From Lysinibacillus louembei (GTDB lineage Bacteria > Bacillota > Bacilli > Bacillales_A > Planococcaceae), in the NCBI RefSeq assembly GCF_033880585.1, contig NZ_CP137624.1, forward strand, positions 1,294,001 through 1,358,000: a stretch of DNA of 64,000 nt, given 5' to 3'. Under the pieces are notes generated by a model. That model saw nothing but the letters and a program-made list of their open reading frames with translations. It did not search any database and was not told the origin of the DNA. Made by a program: the position numbers and the translations under genes. This document shows, one piece after another, positions 16,392-25,120 of this stretch (position 1 is the stretch's first letter; every line of letters begins with the position of its first letter).

Positions 16392-17303
16392 ATGGAATAT
16401 ATCGTAGAAACGCAAAAATTAACAAAGAAATTTAGCAAGGATACAGCAGTCAGTGATTTGGAGTTGCGTATTCCAAAAGGTGAGATATACGGCTTCTTAG
16501 GACCGAATGGAGCAGGCAAAACGACAACGATTCGTATGCTGCTAGGGTTAATGAAGCCAAGTGCAGGGAATATCCGCATTTTCCAAAAGGATTTAACGAA
16601 GGAGCGTATCCAAATTTTAAAAAAGGTTGGCTCATTAGTTGAAAATCCATCGTATTATCCGCACTTAACAGCGTATGAAAATTTAGAGGCAGTACGGAAA
16701 ATTTTACAAGTGCCAAAATCCCGTATTGATGAGGTGTTAGAAATTGTTCGCTTATCGGATGTTGCGAATAAAAAAGTAAAAGGCTTTTCGCTAGGCATGA
16801 AGCAACGTCTAGGAATTGCTACAGCACTTCTTAGCAATCCAGAATTATTAATTTTGGATGAACCGACGAACGGATTAGACCCTTCAGGTATTATCGAAAT
16901 TCGCAATTTAATTAAGCGTTTGCCGAGCGAATATGGCATGACAGTGTTAATTTCAAGTCATTTGCTATCGGAAATTGATCAAATTGCAACGAGAGTTGGC
17001 ATCGTTGCAAAAGGTAAATTAATTTTTCAAGATTCGATTGAAGCAATGCGTAAACATGCACAACAAAAAATATCGATAAAGGTAAATGATACAGAGCAAG
17101 CATGGCGCACATTGCTAGGAAAAGGGATACAAGCAGATTATAAAAATGGCTTACTAGCTCTTGCGAATACGGACGATACTTATGTGGCAGAAGCGATTCG
17201 TCTGCTTGTACAAGAGGGCTTTTCAATTTACCGCGTTGAAGAGGAAAAGCAATCGCTTGAGGATATTTTCTTGCAAATGACGGGAGGTAATGAAAGCATA
17301 TGA
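16392..17303 (+). CDS. ABC transporter ATPase, LanF/BcrA type
   Basis: 303 residues, one nucleotide-binding domain: Walker A GPNGAGKT (37-44), signature FSLGMKQRLGIA, Walker B LLILDEPTNGLD, and a C-terminal extension of about 90 residues typical of drug/lantibiotic exporters (BcrA, SpaF, NisF). Three in-frame ATGs precede the body; AAAGAGGTGA places the start at 16392. The next two genes encode the membrane subunits and are coupled by overlap. Function inferred: export of a membrane-active peptide antibiotic, or immunity to it. Confidence 0.9.
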   Translation: MEYIVETQKLTKKFSKDTAVSDLELRIPKGEIYGFLGPNGAGKTTTIRMLLGLMKPSAGNIRIFQKDLTKERIQILKKVGSLVENPSYYPHLTAYENLEAVRKILQVPKSRIDEVLEIVRLSDVANKKVKGFSLGMKQRLGIATALLSNPELLILDEPTNGLDPSGIIEIRNLIKRLPSEYGMTVLISSHLLSEIDQIATRVGIVAKGKLIFQDSIEAMRKHAQQKISIKVNDTEQAWRTLLGKGIQADYKNGLLALANTDDTYVAEAIRLLVQEGFSIYRVEEEKQSLEDIFLQMTGGNESI

Positions 17304-18010
17304 TCAATTATTTGATTCGTTCCGATTTGTTGAAAATCAAGCGTAAAGGCTTTTGGTTATTAACATTTTTAGGTCCTTTCGGTGTCGTTGTAATGCAAAT
17401 GGTCAATTATGGTGTACGCAAAGATTATTTATTGCAGCAAAGCGATGATGACTGGTTATATTATCTAATGAATGTCCATGCATTTACACCTTTGGCACTT
17501 GTATTAGGTATTGCAATTCTTACTTCCTTTATGGCGAGTGTCGAAAATGAAACGAATGCATGGAAGCAGCTGATTGCATTACCAGTTTCAAAAATGACGG
17601 TTTATTTATCAAAGTTCACGGTGATGGCTTTATTACTAGGTGTGTCATCAATACTGTTAATGCTGTTTAGCACAGCATATGGAGTTTTTTTAAATTTAGG
17701 CGATGCTATTCCTTATGAACAGCTACTGCAATATAGCTTCTATCCGTATTTTGCAGCATTGCCTGTACTAGCGTTGCAGCTATGGGTGGCAACGGTTAGC
17801 CAAAATCAAGGTGTGCCAATTACAACAGGGATTGTAGGTGTCATTTTGACTTATATGGCTTATTCATTGCCGGACTGGGTCATTTGGAAATGGCCATCGC
17901 TTATGAATGCATGGAATGAGCCGTTAATGAACGTTTGGTTAGGTATCGGGGTAGGCGCTTTATTATATATTGCAGGTATGCTGGATTTTTTCAGAAGGGA
18001 TGTGAAGTAA
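17300..18010 (+). CDS. ABC permease, LanE/MutE type
   Basis: 236 residues, about six membrane segments. The N-terminus (LIRSDLLKIKRKGFWLL) and the segment SVENETNAWKQLIALPVSK after the second membrane helix are typical of the ABC-2 permeases of lantibiotic immunity transporters (MutE/EpiE). The start overlaps the ATPase stop (ATGA). It is followed without gap by a second permease of the same fold, so the transporter is probably a heterodimer plus ATPase. Confidence 0.87.
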   Translation: MINYLIRSDLLKIKRKGFWLLTFLGPFGVVVMQMVNYGVRKDYLLQQSDDDWLYYLMNVHAFTPLALVLGIAILTSFMASVENETNAWKQLIALPVSKMTVYLSKFTVMALLLGVSSILLMLFSTAYGVFLNLGDAIPYEQLLQYSFYPYFAALPVLALQLWVATVSQNQGVPITTGIVGVILTYMAYSLPDWVIWKWPSLMNAWNEPLMNVWLGIGVGALLYIAGMLDFFRRDVK

Positions 18011-18739
18011 ATGCTAGCAATTTTACAATCCGAATGGTTTAAGCTACGCAAATCAAAAATTACAGCACTTTTGCTAGTTGGTCCACTAGTTGCATTGCTA
18101 GTCGGGGTGAGCCTTAATTTACAAATGGAGGATGGTGTAAATGAGTGGTTCTTAGCGATGATGTTTATGAATTTCACCTATGCTCTATTGTTCTTACCAT
18201 TGATTACTGGTGTATTAGCAGGCACTATTTGTCGCTATGAGCATCAAGCAGGGGGCTGGAAGCAGCTACTAGCACTGCCTGTTTCGAGAGGGCGAGTATT
18301 TAGTGCAAAATATGTATTGTTAATACTATTAGTGCTTGTGATTCAATTGTTATATCTTGCGGCAATTTATGCAGTAGGTACAGTGAGAGGCTTTACAGCG
18401 CCTTTCCCAATTGAAATTGTTTGGAAAAGCATTATAGGGGGCTGGGTGGCAACACTTCCGTTAGTAGCATTGCAACTATGGTTATCGGCAGCATTTAAAA
18501 GCTTTGCAGCGCCATTTGCGATTAATGTCATTTTTACATTGCCTACGATATTCGCCATCAATTCTGAGAAAATTGCTCCATATTATCCTTGGGCACAGCC
18601 ATTTTCGATGATGTATATTGGCGGCGATACGGAGGATATTTTCTTTATTCCGTGGGAGCAATTACTGACAGTTGTAGGTGGCAGCTTTTTATTATTTTTC
18701 CTTTGCGGCTATATTTATTTTCAACGAAAGACTGTTTAA
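18011..18739 (+). CDS. ABC permease, LanG/MutG type
   Basis: 242 residues, about six membrane segments. Same architecture as the preceding gene: LQSEWFKLRKSK at the N-terminus and CRYEHQAGGWKQLLALPVSR in the first cytoplasmic region. The ATG follows the TAA of the first permease directly. Completes the F-E-G set. The nearest producer genes (lantibiotic precursor, modification enzymes) are absent from the window, so this looks like resistance rather than self-immunity. Confidence 0.87.
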   Translation: MLAILQSEWFKLRKSKITALLLVGPLVALLVGVSLNLQMEDGVNEWFLAMMFMNFTYALLFLPLITGVLAGTICRYEHQAGGWKQLLALPVSRGRVFSAKYVLLILLVLVIQLLYLAAIYAVGTVRGFTAPFPIEIVWKSIIGGWVATLPLVALQLWLSAAFKSFAAPFAINVIFTLPTIFAINSEKIAPYYPWAQPFSMMYIGGDTEDIFFIPWEQLLTVVGGSFLLFFLCGYIYFQRKTV

Positions 18740-18809
18740 ATAATAGGAAAAGCCCCCTTAACCTACTTTGGTGGAGTATAATAATGGAAAAGTAGAGGTG
18801 GGATGCTTT

Positions 18810-19781
18810 ATGAAAAAAATCGTTATTCGTGAATTCGGTGAGCCTAACGTATTACAGTATGTCGAAACAGATAAGCCTACTATTGATGATTCGGAAGTTT
18901 TAATTCAAGTGAAAAATTTTAGCATTAATTATGCAGATATTAAAAATCGTAAAGGTGGTAAAGCGACGGCAAATTTCCCAATGAGCTTGGGCTTAGATTT
19001 AGCTGGTGTTGTTGTAGCGGTTGGTAAATCTGTGACACATCTTGAAATTGGTGATCGAGTAGCCGCCTTTGCGAAAGATGGGACATATGCTGAATATGCG
19101 GTAGCAAATGAAAAATTAGCATTTAAGCTGCCAGAGGAAGTGTCATTTGAGCAAGGGGCAGCGGGGCTTACTGTAACATTTCTAAGCTACATTTTAACAA
19201 ATGAACTAGTAAACATTTCAAGGGATGCCTCTGTTATTGTCCATGCGGCAAGCGGTGGTGTTGGCACGACATTATTGCAATTGCTCAAGCTAAAAGGAGT
19301 CGAAAATATTATTGCTGTGACATCCTCGACAAGTAAGTTTGAGCTTTTAAAAAGCTATGGAGCAAAGTATACATTTACCTATAGTGATTTTTCGCAAGGG
19401 GCGTTAGCTGTAACGAACCATGAAGGTGTAGATATCGTCTTTGATTCAGTCGCAGGAGATGTGACGAAACAAAGTCTTGTTTGTTTAAGGGAGTATGGTA
19501 CATTGTTGCAATTTGGCAATGCCAGTGGCCAAATAGCCACCTTTACAAATTTAGATGTACATGCGAGCTGTCGCAATATAATGGGCTTCAGCTTAGGCAC
19601 TACTCGTCAACTGCGGCCTAAATATATTCAAGAGCTGTCAACTGCGGTATTCGAATTGATTCGTCATCAACAGATTAAGACGCATATTGAACGTATATTT
19701 AACTTTGATTCTATTATAGAAGCTCATAAATTAATGGAGAGCACAGCACATAGTGGAAAGATATTAGTAGCTGTGGAATAG
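18810..19781 (+). CDS. Zinc-type alcohol dehydrogenase/quinone oxidoreductase family protein
   Basis: 323 residues of the MDR superfamily. The N-terminal GroES-like domain contains NYADIKNRKG and GLDLAGVVVAVG; the Rossmann domain contains VIVHAASGGVGTTLLQLLK, an NADPH-binding pattern of the quinone oxidoreductase branch. No catalytic or structural zinc cysteine cluster is seen, which favours a zinc-independent NADPH:quinone/enone reductase. The start at 18810 follows AGAGGTGGG; an in-frame ATG further upstream has no support. A TATAAT at 18777-18782 may be its -10. Confidence 0.88.
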   Translation: MKKIVIREFGEPNVLQYVETDKPTIDDSEVLIQVKNFSINYADIKNRKGGKATANFPMSLGLDLAGVVVAVGKSVTHLEIGDRVAAFAKDGTYAEYAVANEKLAFKLPEEVSFEQGAAGLTVTFLSYILTNELVNISRDASVIVHAASGGVGTTLLQLLKLKGVENIIAVTSSTSKFELLKSYGAKYTFTYSDFSQGALAVTNHEGVDIVFDSVAGDVTKQSLVCLREYGTLLQFGNASGQIATFTNLDVHASCRNIMGFSLGTTRQLRPKYIQELSTAVFELIRHQQIKTHIERIFNFDSIIEAHKLMESTAHSGKILVAVE

Positions 19782-19796
19782 AGAAGGGAGTTTACT

Positions 19797-20258
19797 ATGT
19801 CACAATATCGCGTCTTAGTATCAGATTATCCACTACCAGAGGCGAACTATAGAGGAACGCTAAAATTGACAGTAAGAGAGCTAAAAGCAATGTATCCAGT
19901 ATCTCGTTCATGGGATGAATTAGATGACAGCGTGCAAGTTTTATACGCTGAAGATGAAGCAGCTTTTCAAAAGCTGAATATTTTTGAGTGGGGAGGTTAT
20001 CCCTATGATTTGGATTTCTATGCTGAAAAAAGCTATGTTTATGGAATTGAAGGTAGATGGAATCAAGAGCTTGTAGAGCAGCTTACAGAATACATAAAAT
20101 CCAATGTGCGCCCAGAATATTGTGCAGATATTATTACTTTTTGGGCTGGTGATGGGGAGCAACGCATGGATGAAACAAGTGTCCAAATTAACGAAATAAC
20201 ACCAGAAGACTTAGCGATTTTGGAACGTGCACATTGTCATTGTGTACGATTAATCTAG
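19797..20258 (+). CDS. Hypothetical protein, 153 residues
   Basis: A soluble acidic protein of no family I recognise. It has no signal peptide or membrane segment. Segments such as SRSWDELDDSVQVLYAEDE and IFEWGGYPYDLDFYAEKS suggest a compact alpha/beta domain, and it ends HCHCVRLI with two cysteines and two histidines. It follows the dehydrogenase gene by 15 bases with AGGGAG before its ATG, and a HAD hydrolase follows by 19 bases, so the three are likely one transcript. Confidence 0.8.
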   Translation: MSQYRVLVSDYPLPEANYRGTLKLTVRELKAMYPVSRSWDELDDSVQVLYAEDEAAFQKLNIFEWGGYPYDLDFYAEKSYVYGIEGRWNQELVEQLTEYIKSNVRPEYCADIITFWAGDGEQRMDETSVQINEITPEDLAILERAHCHCVRLI

Positions 20259-20277
20259 CTGTTAAAGGAGTGCTTAC

Positions 20278-20931
20278 ATGACAACCGCAATTATTTTTGA
20301 TATGGATGGTACATTGTTTCAAACGAACTTGATTTTAGAGCCTGCGCTGGAAGCTACCTTTGACATCCTTCGTGCCAATGATGAATGGTCAGGCAACACG
20401 CCAATTGAAAAATACCGTGAAATTATGGGAGTGCCGCTGCCTGTCGTATGGGAAACTTTATGCCCAAAGCATAGTACAACACAGCATTTGCAAAGTAATA
20501 AGCTATTTCAACAAGCATTAATTGCACAAATACAGAGAGGTCAAGGTGCTTTATACAAAGGGGTGGAGGAAACATTAGCTGCCTTATCAACGCACTATCC
20601 TTTGTACATTGCAAGCAATGGACAAACAGCTTATTTACAGGCAATTGTCGCACAATACCAGCTAGATTGTTTTATTTCTGGTACATATAGTATTGATTTA
20701 ATAGCTTCAGGAAATAAATCGGAGTTGGTTCAGCTTGTTAAAGAACAGCATCATATTGAGTCAGGCTATGTTGTGGGGGACCGATCTTCAGATATTAATG
20801 CAGCTCAGCATAATCAATTAAAATCGATAGGCGTTCGCTTTGATTTTGCGCAGGACAGTGAGCTAGCACAAGCGGATTATATTGTTGAGGATTTTATCGA
20901 TATTTTAAAAATTGACAGAATAATAGATTAA
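20278..20931 (+). CDS. HAD-superfamily hydrolase
   Basis: 217 residues. Motif I is IIFDMDGTLF (nucleophile Asp8, Asp10), motif II IASNGQTAY, and motif IV VVGDRSSDINAAQ. The helical cap between residues 15 and 90 places it in subfamily IA (phosphoglycolate phosphatase/YjjG-like). It should dephosphorylate a small metabolite; substrate unknown. AAAGGAG precedes the ATG. Confidence 0.9.
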   Translation: MTTAIIFDMDGTLFQTNLILEPALEATFDILRANDEWSGNTPIEKYREIMGVPLPVVWETLCPKHSTTQHLQSNKLFQQALIAQIQRGQGALYKGVEETLAALSTHYPLYIASNGQTAYLQAIVAQYQLDCFISGTYSIDLIASGNKSELVQLVKEQHHIESGYVVGDRSSDINAAQHNQLKSIGVRFDFAQDSELAQADYIVEDFIDILKIDRIID

Positions 20932-20943
20932 TTATGTTATAAT
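20912..20943 (+). promoter_or_regulatory. Promoter of the amidohydrolase gene
   Basis: TATAAT at 20938-20943 is preceded by TG at the extended -10 position (TGTTATAAT). A TTGACA lies at 20912, with a spacer of 20, longer than usual. The region overlaps the end of the HAD gene. Confidence 0.5.
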
Positions 20944-20985
20944 AGTTACGTTTACTAAGGTCGACTTAATTAAGGAGTGTTATAA

Positions 20986-22179
20986 ATGACAGTTTTACAA
21001 CAAGACCAACTAACGGATTTATTAAAGCAATATGAGGAGGAAATGATTCAACTTCGCCGTCATTTCCATGAAAGTCCTGAGCTTTCATTTGAAGAAGTAG
21101 AAACACCAAAAACAATTGCAGCATTTCATCGTGCGTTGGGGCATGAGGTACGTGAAGGTGTTGGTGGCAATGGTGTTGTGGCGAAGCTAGTAGGTGGTAA
21201 GCCAGGGAAGACAGTAGCATTGCGAGCGGATTTTGATGCCTTGGCGATAACTGAGGAAACTGGTTTGCCATTCCAATCAAAGGTGAAAGGGCGTATGCAT
21301 GCTTGTGGGCATGATGGACATACAGCCTCACTATTAATTTTAGCGAAGGCGTTTAATCAAATGAAGGATGAATTAGCAGGAACGATTGTCTTTATTCATC
21401 AACATGCGGAGGAGCTTGCACCAGGTGGAGCGATTGCCATGATTCAAGATGGCTGCTTGGAAGGTGTAGACGTTATTTTCGGTACGCATTTATGGGCGCC
21501 AACTGAGCTTGGTAAAATTCAAACAGCAAAAGGCCCGTTAATGGCTGCAGCAGATGCAATTTATATTACGATTAAAGGGAAAGGCGGGCACGGTTCGAAC
21601 CCTAGTGATACGAAGGATTCCATTGTTCTTGCAGCACAGTTTATTACGAATTTACAACAGCTTGTCGCTCGTCGTGTGAACCCACTTCGTCCAGCTGTTG
21701 TATCAATTGGTCATATTGAGGCGCTAAATCCGTTCAATGTTATTGCTGACCAAGTGTATATGAAGGGCACTGTACGTACTTTCCATGAGGAGGAGCGCGG
21801 TTTATTAGAGCGTGAAATTGAGGAAATGCTAAAGGCAACATGCTATTTAACGAAGGCTGATTATCAATATGAATATGTTCGAGGCTATCCACCAGTAGTG
21901 AACCATGAAGCAGAAACAGAGCATGTGATGGCATCCGCAGAAAAAGTAGCTGGTGTAGAGGCTGTTGAGCTTGTTGATCCAAATATGGGAGGAGAGGATT
22001 TTGCTTACTTTTTAGAGGAAATTCCAGGGTCATTCTTCTTTACTGGAGCAAAAAATCCAGCGTGGGAGGAAGTGTATCCACATCACCATCCAAAATTCGA
22101 TATCGATGAGCGTGCATTGCGTATTGCGGCAAATGTGTTAGGGCAAGCAACGTTAGATTATTTAGAAAAAAATAATTAA
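20986..22179 (+). CDS. M20-family amidohydrolase (N-acyl amino acid hydrolase type)
   Basis: 397 residues, M20D peptidase/aminoacylase family. The N-terminal signature LRADFDALAITEETGLPF is followed by GRMHACGHDGHTAS, with the metal ligands Cys/His of this branch; the catalytic dimerisation-lid segment KGGHGSNPSDTKDSI is present, and DPNMGGEDFAYF supplies the C-terminal ligands. Enzymes of this group release amino acids from N-acyl or hippurate-like substrates. AAGGAGTG precedes the ATG. Single gene with its own promoter and a strong terminator. Confidence 0.92.
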   Translation: MTVLQQDQLTDLLKQYEEEMIQLRRHFHESPELSFEEVETPKTIAAFHRALGHEVREGVGGNGVVAKLVGGKPGKTVALRADFDALAITEETGLPFQSKVKGRMHACGHDGHTASLLILAKAFNQMKDELAGTIVFIHQHAEELAPGGAIAMIQDGCLEGVDVIFGTHLWAPTELGKIQTAKGPLMAAADAIYITIKGKGGHGSNPSDTKDSIVLAAQFITNLQQLVARRVNPLRPAVVSIGHIEALNPFNVIADQVYMKGTVRTFHEEERGLLEREIEEMLKATCYLTKADYQYEYVRGYPPVVNHEAETEHVMASAEKVAGVEAVELVDPNMGGEDFAYFLEEIPGSFFFTGAKNPAWEEVYPHHHPKFDIDERALRIAANVLGQATLDYLEKNN

Positions 22180-22214
22180 CAATATTGATTCGCTCGATTA
22201 ACTTAAAAAATAAA

Positions 22215-22258
22215 GGCATGTTTGAAAAGATATTACCTTTTCAAACATGCCCTTTTTT
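22215..22258. terminator. Terminator between amidohydrolase and ECF genes
   Basis: GGCATGTTTGAAAAG (22215-22229) and CTTTTCAAACATGCC (22237-22251) form a 15-bp perfect stem with a seven-base loop, followed by CTTTTTT. Confidence 0.93.
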
Positions 22259-22275
22259 CGTTTGGTAGCCAATCA

Positions 22276-22818
22276 TTATATATTTCTAAAATAAGGCGTT
22301 TTTTTCAGTACGGCACAAAGTGGGATAGCAATAGCAAGCCCGATTGCATTTTGTAGCAAGTCACCAGGTATAGATGCTAAAGGCTGTATCCAGTTGCCAT
22401 ATAAAATAACCTCACCAATATAGTAAACTGCAAGCATAACAGGCACAGAAACAACTGTAGCAACAATATTAATAATCATGCTCGTTCCTTTTTTACCGTT
22501 CATAAAGGCAATCTTACCAACGATAAATCCTTGTAAGAAGCGCGCGACAATCGTAATAGGTGCCCAAATTGCCCAGCCACCCATAATGTCGAACAATCCC
22601 ATACCGGCAGCTCCAGCAATTGCCCCTTTTTTAGGTCCGAATAAAATGGCAATTGTGAAGAGCATTGCTGTTCCTAAATGAACAAGCCCCCCCTTTGCTG
22701 CGATAGGTAGCTTAATATTAATAAATGTTGCAATGACAACAAGTGCAATCAAAATAGCTGTCAGCACTAAATCAAATGTTTTATTTTGTGATTTTTGGGC
22801 ACTTTGAATTTGTTGCAT
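22276..22818 (-). CDS. ECF transporter S component, probably vitamin B6-related
   Basis: 180 residues with five to six membrane segments. The pattern KGGLVHLGTAMLF followed by GPKKGAIAGAAGMGLFD is typical of ECF-type substrate-binding S components, which work with a shared EcfA-A'-T module encoded elsewhere. It lies divergent from a pyridoxamine kinase gene; genome-context studies have linked such S components (PdxU types) to pdxK. Specificity for pyridoxal, pyridoxine or pyridoxamine is therefore inferred from neighbourhood. AAGGAGG precedes its ATG. Confidence 0.83.
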   Translation of the reverse strand: MQQIQSAQKSQNKTFDLVLTAILIALVVIATFINIKLPIAAKGGLVHLGTAMLFTIAILFGPKKGAIAGAAGMGLFDIMGGWAIWAPITIVARFLQGFIVGKIAFMNGKKGTSMIINIVATVVSVPVMLAVYYIGEVILYGNWIQPLASIPGDLLQNAIGLAIAIPLCAVLKKTPYFRNI

Positions 22819-22983
22819 CGTAATCCTCCTTAAGTTGATATGAATTATTCATAACTTTAGCAGATAGCTGGTTGCTGTAAAAGTATCAATTTCTTTAAAA
22901 ATATAGTGGTCAGTTTTGTTGTGAAAACAATTGTCTCCCATGTTAAGATGAACATATTAGAATTTGATTGGTGGATGATAAAG

Positions 22984-23823
22984 ATGAAAAAAGTAGCTGT
23001 AATCCAAGATATGTCCTCCTTTGGGAAATGCTCATTAACAGCAGCATTACCTGTTTTATCAGTGATGGGGGTACAAGCATGCCCATTGCCAACTGCTATT
23101 TTGACAGCGCAAACAGAATTTCCAAGCTTTTTTTGTGAGGATTTGACATCAAAAATGGGGCATTTTACCGAGGAATGGCACAAAATGAATGCAAGCTTTG
23201 ACGGCATTTTGACAGGCTTTGTAATGGGAGAGGAGCAAATTCAGCATATTTTTGATTTTTTGGATGTATTTCATGAGGAGCAAACGACTTTGCTTGTTGA
23301 TCCTGTCATGGGCGATCAAGGTGAGGGCTATCCACTGTTTACAGGTCGCTTGCTAGAGCAAATGAAGGAGCTAGTAAAGCGTGCGGATATTATTACACCA
23401 AATTTAACGGAATGCTGTATGCTGACAGGGCTATCATATGAAAAATTGCACAGCTATACAGATGCAGGCGATTATTTACAGGCATTGGAGGAAGTGGCAC
23501 AGTTACTAGCAGAAGAAACAAAAGCGAAAGTAATTTTAACAGGTATTGTGCCACCAACAGTAGAGCCAACAATTGGCAATTTACTCGTAGCAGATGGCAC
23601 AACCATTTTCAGTCAACAGCCTTTCAATGGTGCAGGCTATTCAGGAACGGGTGATTTATTTGCCGCAACGATAATGGGGAGCGTTTTACGTGGACAGAGT
23701 ATTGGGGAAGCAATCCAGTTAGCGGCACAATTTTTAACAGCTGCTATTAATGAAACACATGCACAGCAAATTCCACGCAATATGGGTGTGCACTTTGAGA
23801 AGTATTTGAAAATGTTGATTTAA
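22984..23823 (+). CDS. pdxK: Pyridoxamine/pyridoxal kinase
   Basis: 279 residues, ribokinase fold of the PdxK/PdxY group. N-terminal VIQDMSSFGKCSLTAALPVLS, the segment DPVMGDQG, the motif TPNLTECCMLTG and the C-terminal anion hole GYSGTGDLFAA with catalytic Asp are visible. It phosphorylates B6 vitamers with ATP as part of PLP salvage. GGTGG nine bases upstream places the start at 22984 rather than at ATGs further upstream. Divergent from the ECF S component, with which it probably forms an uptake-and-trap pair. Confidence 0.9.
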   Translation: MKKVAVIQDMSSFGKCSLTAALPVLSVMGVQACPLPTAILTAQTEFPSFFCEDLTSKMGHFTEEWHKMNASFDGILTGFVMGEEQIQHIFDFLDVFHEEQTTLLVDPVMGDQGEGYPLFTGRLLEQMKELVKRADIITPNLTECCMLTGLSYEKLHSYTDAGDYLQALEEVAQLLAEETKAKVILTGIVPPTVEPTIGNLLVADGTTIFSQQPFNGAGYSGTGDLFAATIMGSVLRGQSIGEAIQLAAQFLTAAINETHAQQIPRNMGVHFEKYLKMLI

Positions 23824-23838
23824 AGGAGAAAACGAAGG

Positions 23839-24585
23839 ATGAAAAACATTTATGCGTTTGAAAGTGTTGAGGAGCTACAAGCTTATTCAAAGGATATTGA
23901 GCAGCTAAATAAAAAGCTAGTTGCTTATCAGGCACTTTTAGAAAAGGAGTTTGGCTTAGACGATTTACCAAAGGCCATTGTGTGGACATCAAAGGAAAAT
24001 GCAACAACAATTTTTTCTAATACACCTGTTCCAGCATATACGAATGACGTAAGAATTTGCATGTCGCCAATTGTGCAGGATTGGCGCGAATTTCATCTTG
24101 CACAGCTAGAAGGACAACGTAATGAACGCATTGAGAAATATTATAGCGAAATTACATTAGATCATGTGTTTTGCATACTAGCACATGAATTAACGCATCA
24201 CCTTCAGTTATTTATTGATGATTTTGACGATGGGCGTAAAAATAGCATTTGGTTTGAGGAAGGTATGTGTGAATATTTGTCACAAAAGCTTACATTATCA
24301 GCTGAGCAATATGAGGAGCTTGTAGCAGTTGAGGGGAAATTGATTGAGTTATTTACAGAAAAATATGGGCAACATTCCTTGGACGAGTTTGGTAAGGGGA
24401 GCTATGAGGCAACGAGTTTGACAGCTATAATGATTTATTATTGGCGTAGCTCTAAGGCAATTAAATATATTGTTGAAGACTGTTATGGCGGAGATATTCA
24501 TAAAGTTTTTGCACTATACTATGAGTGGGATAAAGCGGGAAGAACAGTGCCGTTGACGGAGTATTTTGGTGTAACGGCATTATAG
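23839..24585 (+). CDS. Gluzincin-type metallopeptidase-like protein
   Basis: 248 residues, no signal peptide. The zinc-binding motif is HELTHH (His116, Glu117, His120), with the third ligand in WFEEGMCEYL about twenty residues on (Glu140 or Glu141), the arrangement of MA-clan gluzincins. No propeptide or secretion signal is visible, so it is likely cytosolic; substrate unknown. AAGGAG lies twelve bases upstream of the ATG. It follows pdxK by 15 bases and may share its transcript. Confidence 0.8.
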   Translation: MKNIYAFESVEELQAYSKDIEQLNKKLVAYQALLEKEFGLDDLPKAIVWTSKENATTIFSNTPVPAYTNDVRICMSPIVQDWREFHLAQLEGQRNERIEKYYSEITLDHVFCILAHELTHHLQLFIDDFDDGRKNSIWFEEGMCEYLSQKLTLSAEQYEELVAVEGKLIELFTEKYGQHSLDEFGKGSYEATSLTAIMIYYWRSSKAIKYIVEDCYGGDIHKVFALYYEWDKAGRTVPLTEYFGVTAL

Positions 24586-24595
24586 GGGGATAGGG

Positions 24596-25120
24596 ATGAG
24601 AAATGATGAGGTTGTACTTGTAACGTATGATAAAGCATGGGCAAAAGAGTTTGAACAAGCGAAGGAAGCGTTATTGTGTGTGACTAACTTGCTAAGCGAA
24701 CAAATTGAGCATATCGGTAGCACATCAATTCAAGGAATGCGGGCAAAGCCAATTATTGATTTGCTAATTGGAGTTAAGGATTTAGCTTGTCTTGAAAAAG
24801 CCTTTTTCAAGAATTTATCAAAGGTAGGCTTTCATAGACTGCGAGTTGAGCGACCTGATGAAATTGTATGTGCAAAATTTACGGATGATACATTTCAAAC
24901 AAAGACGCATTTTATTCATCTTGTGCAATATAAAGGGCAAAAGTGGCAGGAATTATTGTTTTTTAGAGATTTCTTAAGGGCAAATGCTGAAGCAAAAAAA
25001 CAGTATGAGCAGCTAAAGCTATCGTTTTTTGAAACAGGCTTGCACGGTATTGCGGCATATACAGATTATAAAGAAGGCTTTGTAAAGTCGATTTTAGCAA
25101 AGCGAAGGGTGGATACATAA
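24596..25120 (+). CDS. GrpB family protein
   Basis: 174 residues of the GrpB/UPF0157 family: EQIEHIGSTSIQGMRAKPIIDLLIGV is the signature, and a nucleotidyltransferase-like fold is expected. Further family segments are THFIHLVQY and LLFFRDFLRAN. The role is unknown; some members are fused to dephospho-CoA kinase, hinting at nucleotide transfer. The stop overlaps the next start (TAATG). Confidence 0.9.
   Translation: MRNDEVVLVTYDKAWAKEFEQAKEALLCVTNLLSEQIEHIGSTSIQGMRAKPIIDLLIGVKDLACLEKAFFKNLSKVGFHRLRVERPDEIVCAKFTDDTFQTKTHFIHLVQYKGQKWQELLFFRDFLRANAEAKKQYEQLKLSFFETGLHGIAAYTDYKEGFVKSILAKRRVDT

Noticed and set aside
24119-24184. Secreted protease at 23.8 kb
   Set aside because: The HELTHH protein has no signal peptide or propeptide, so export is not supported.
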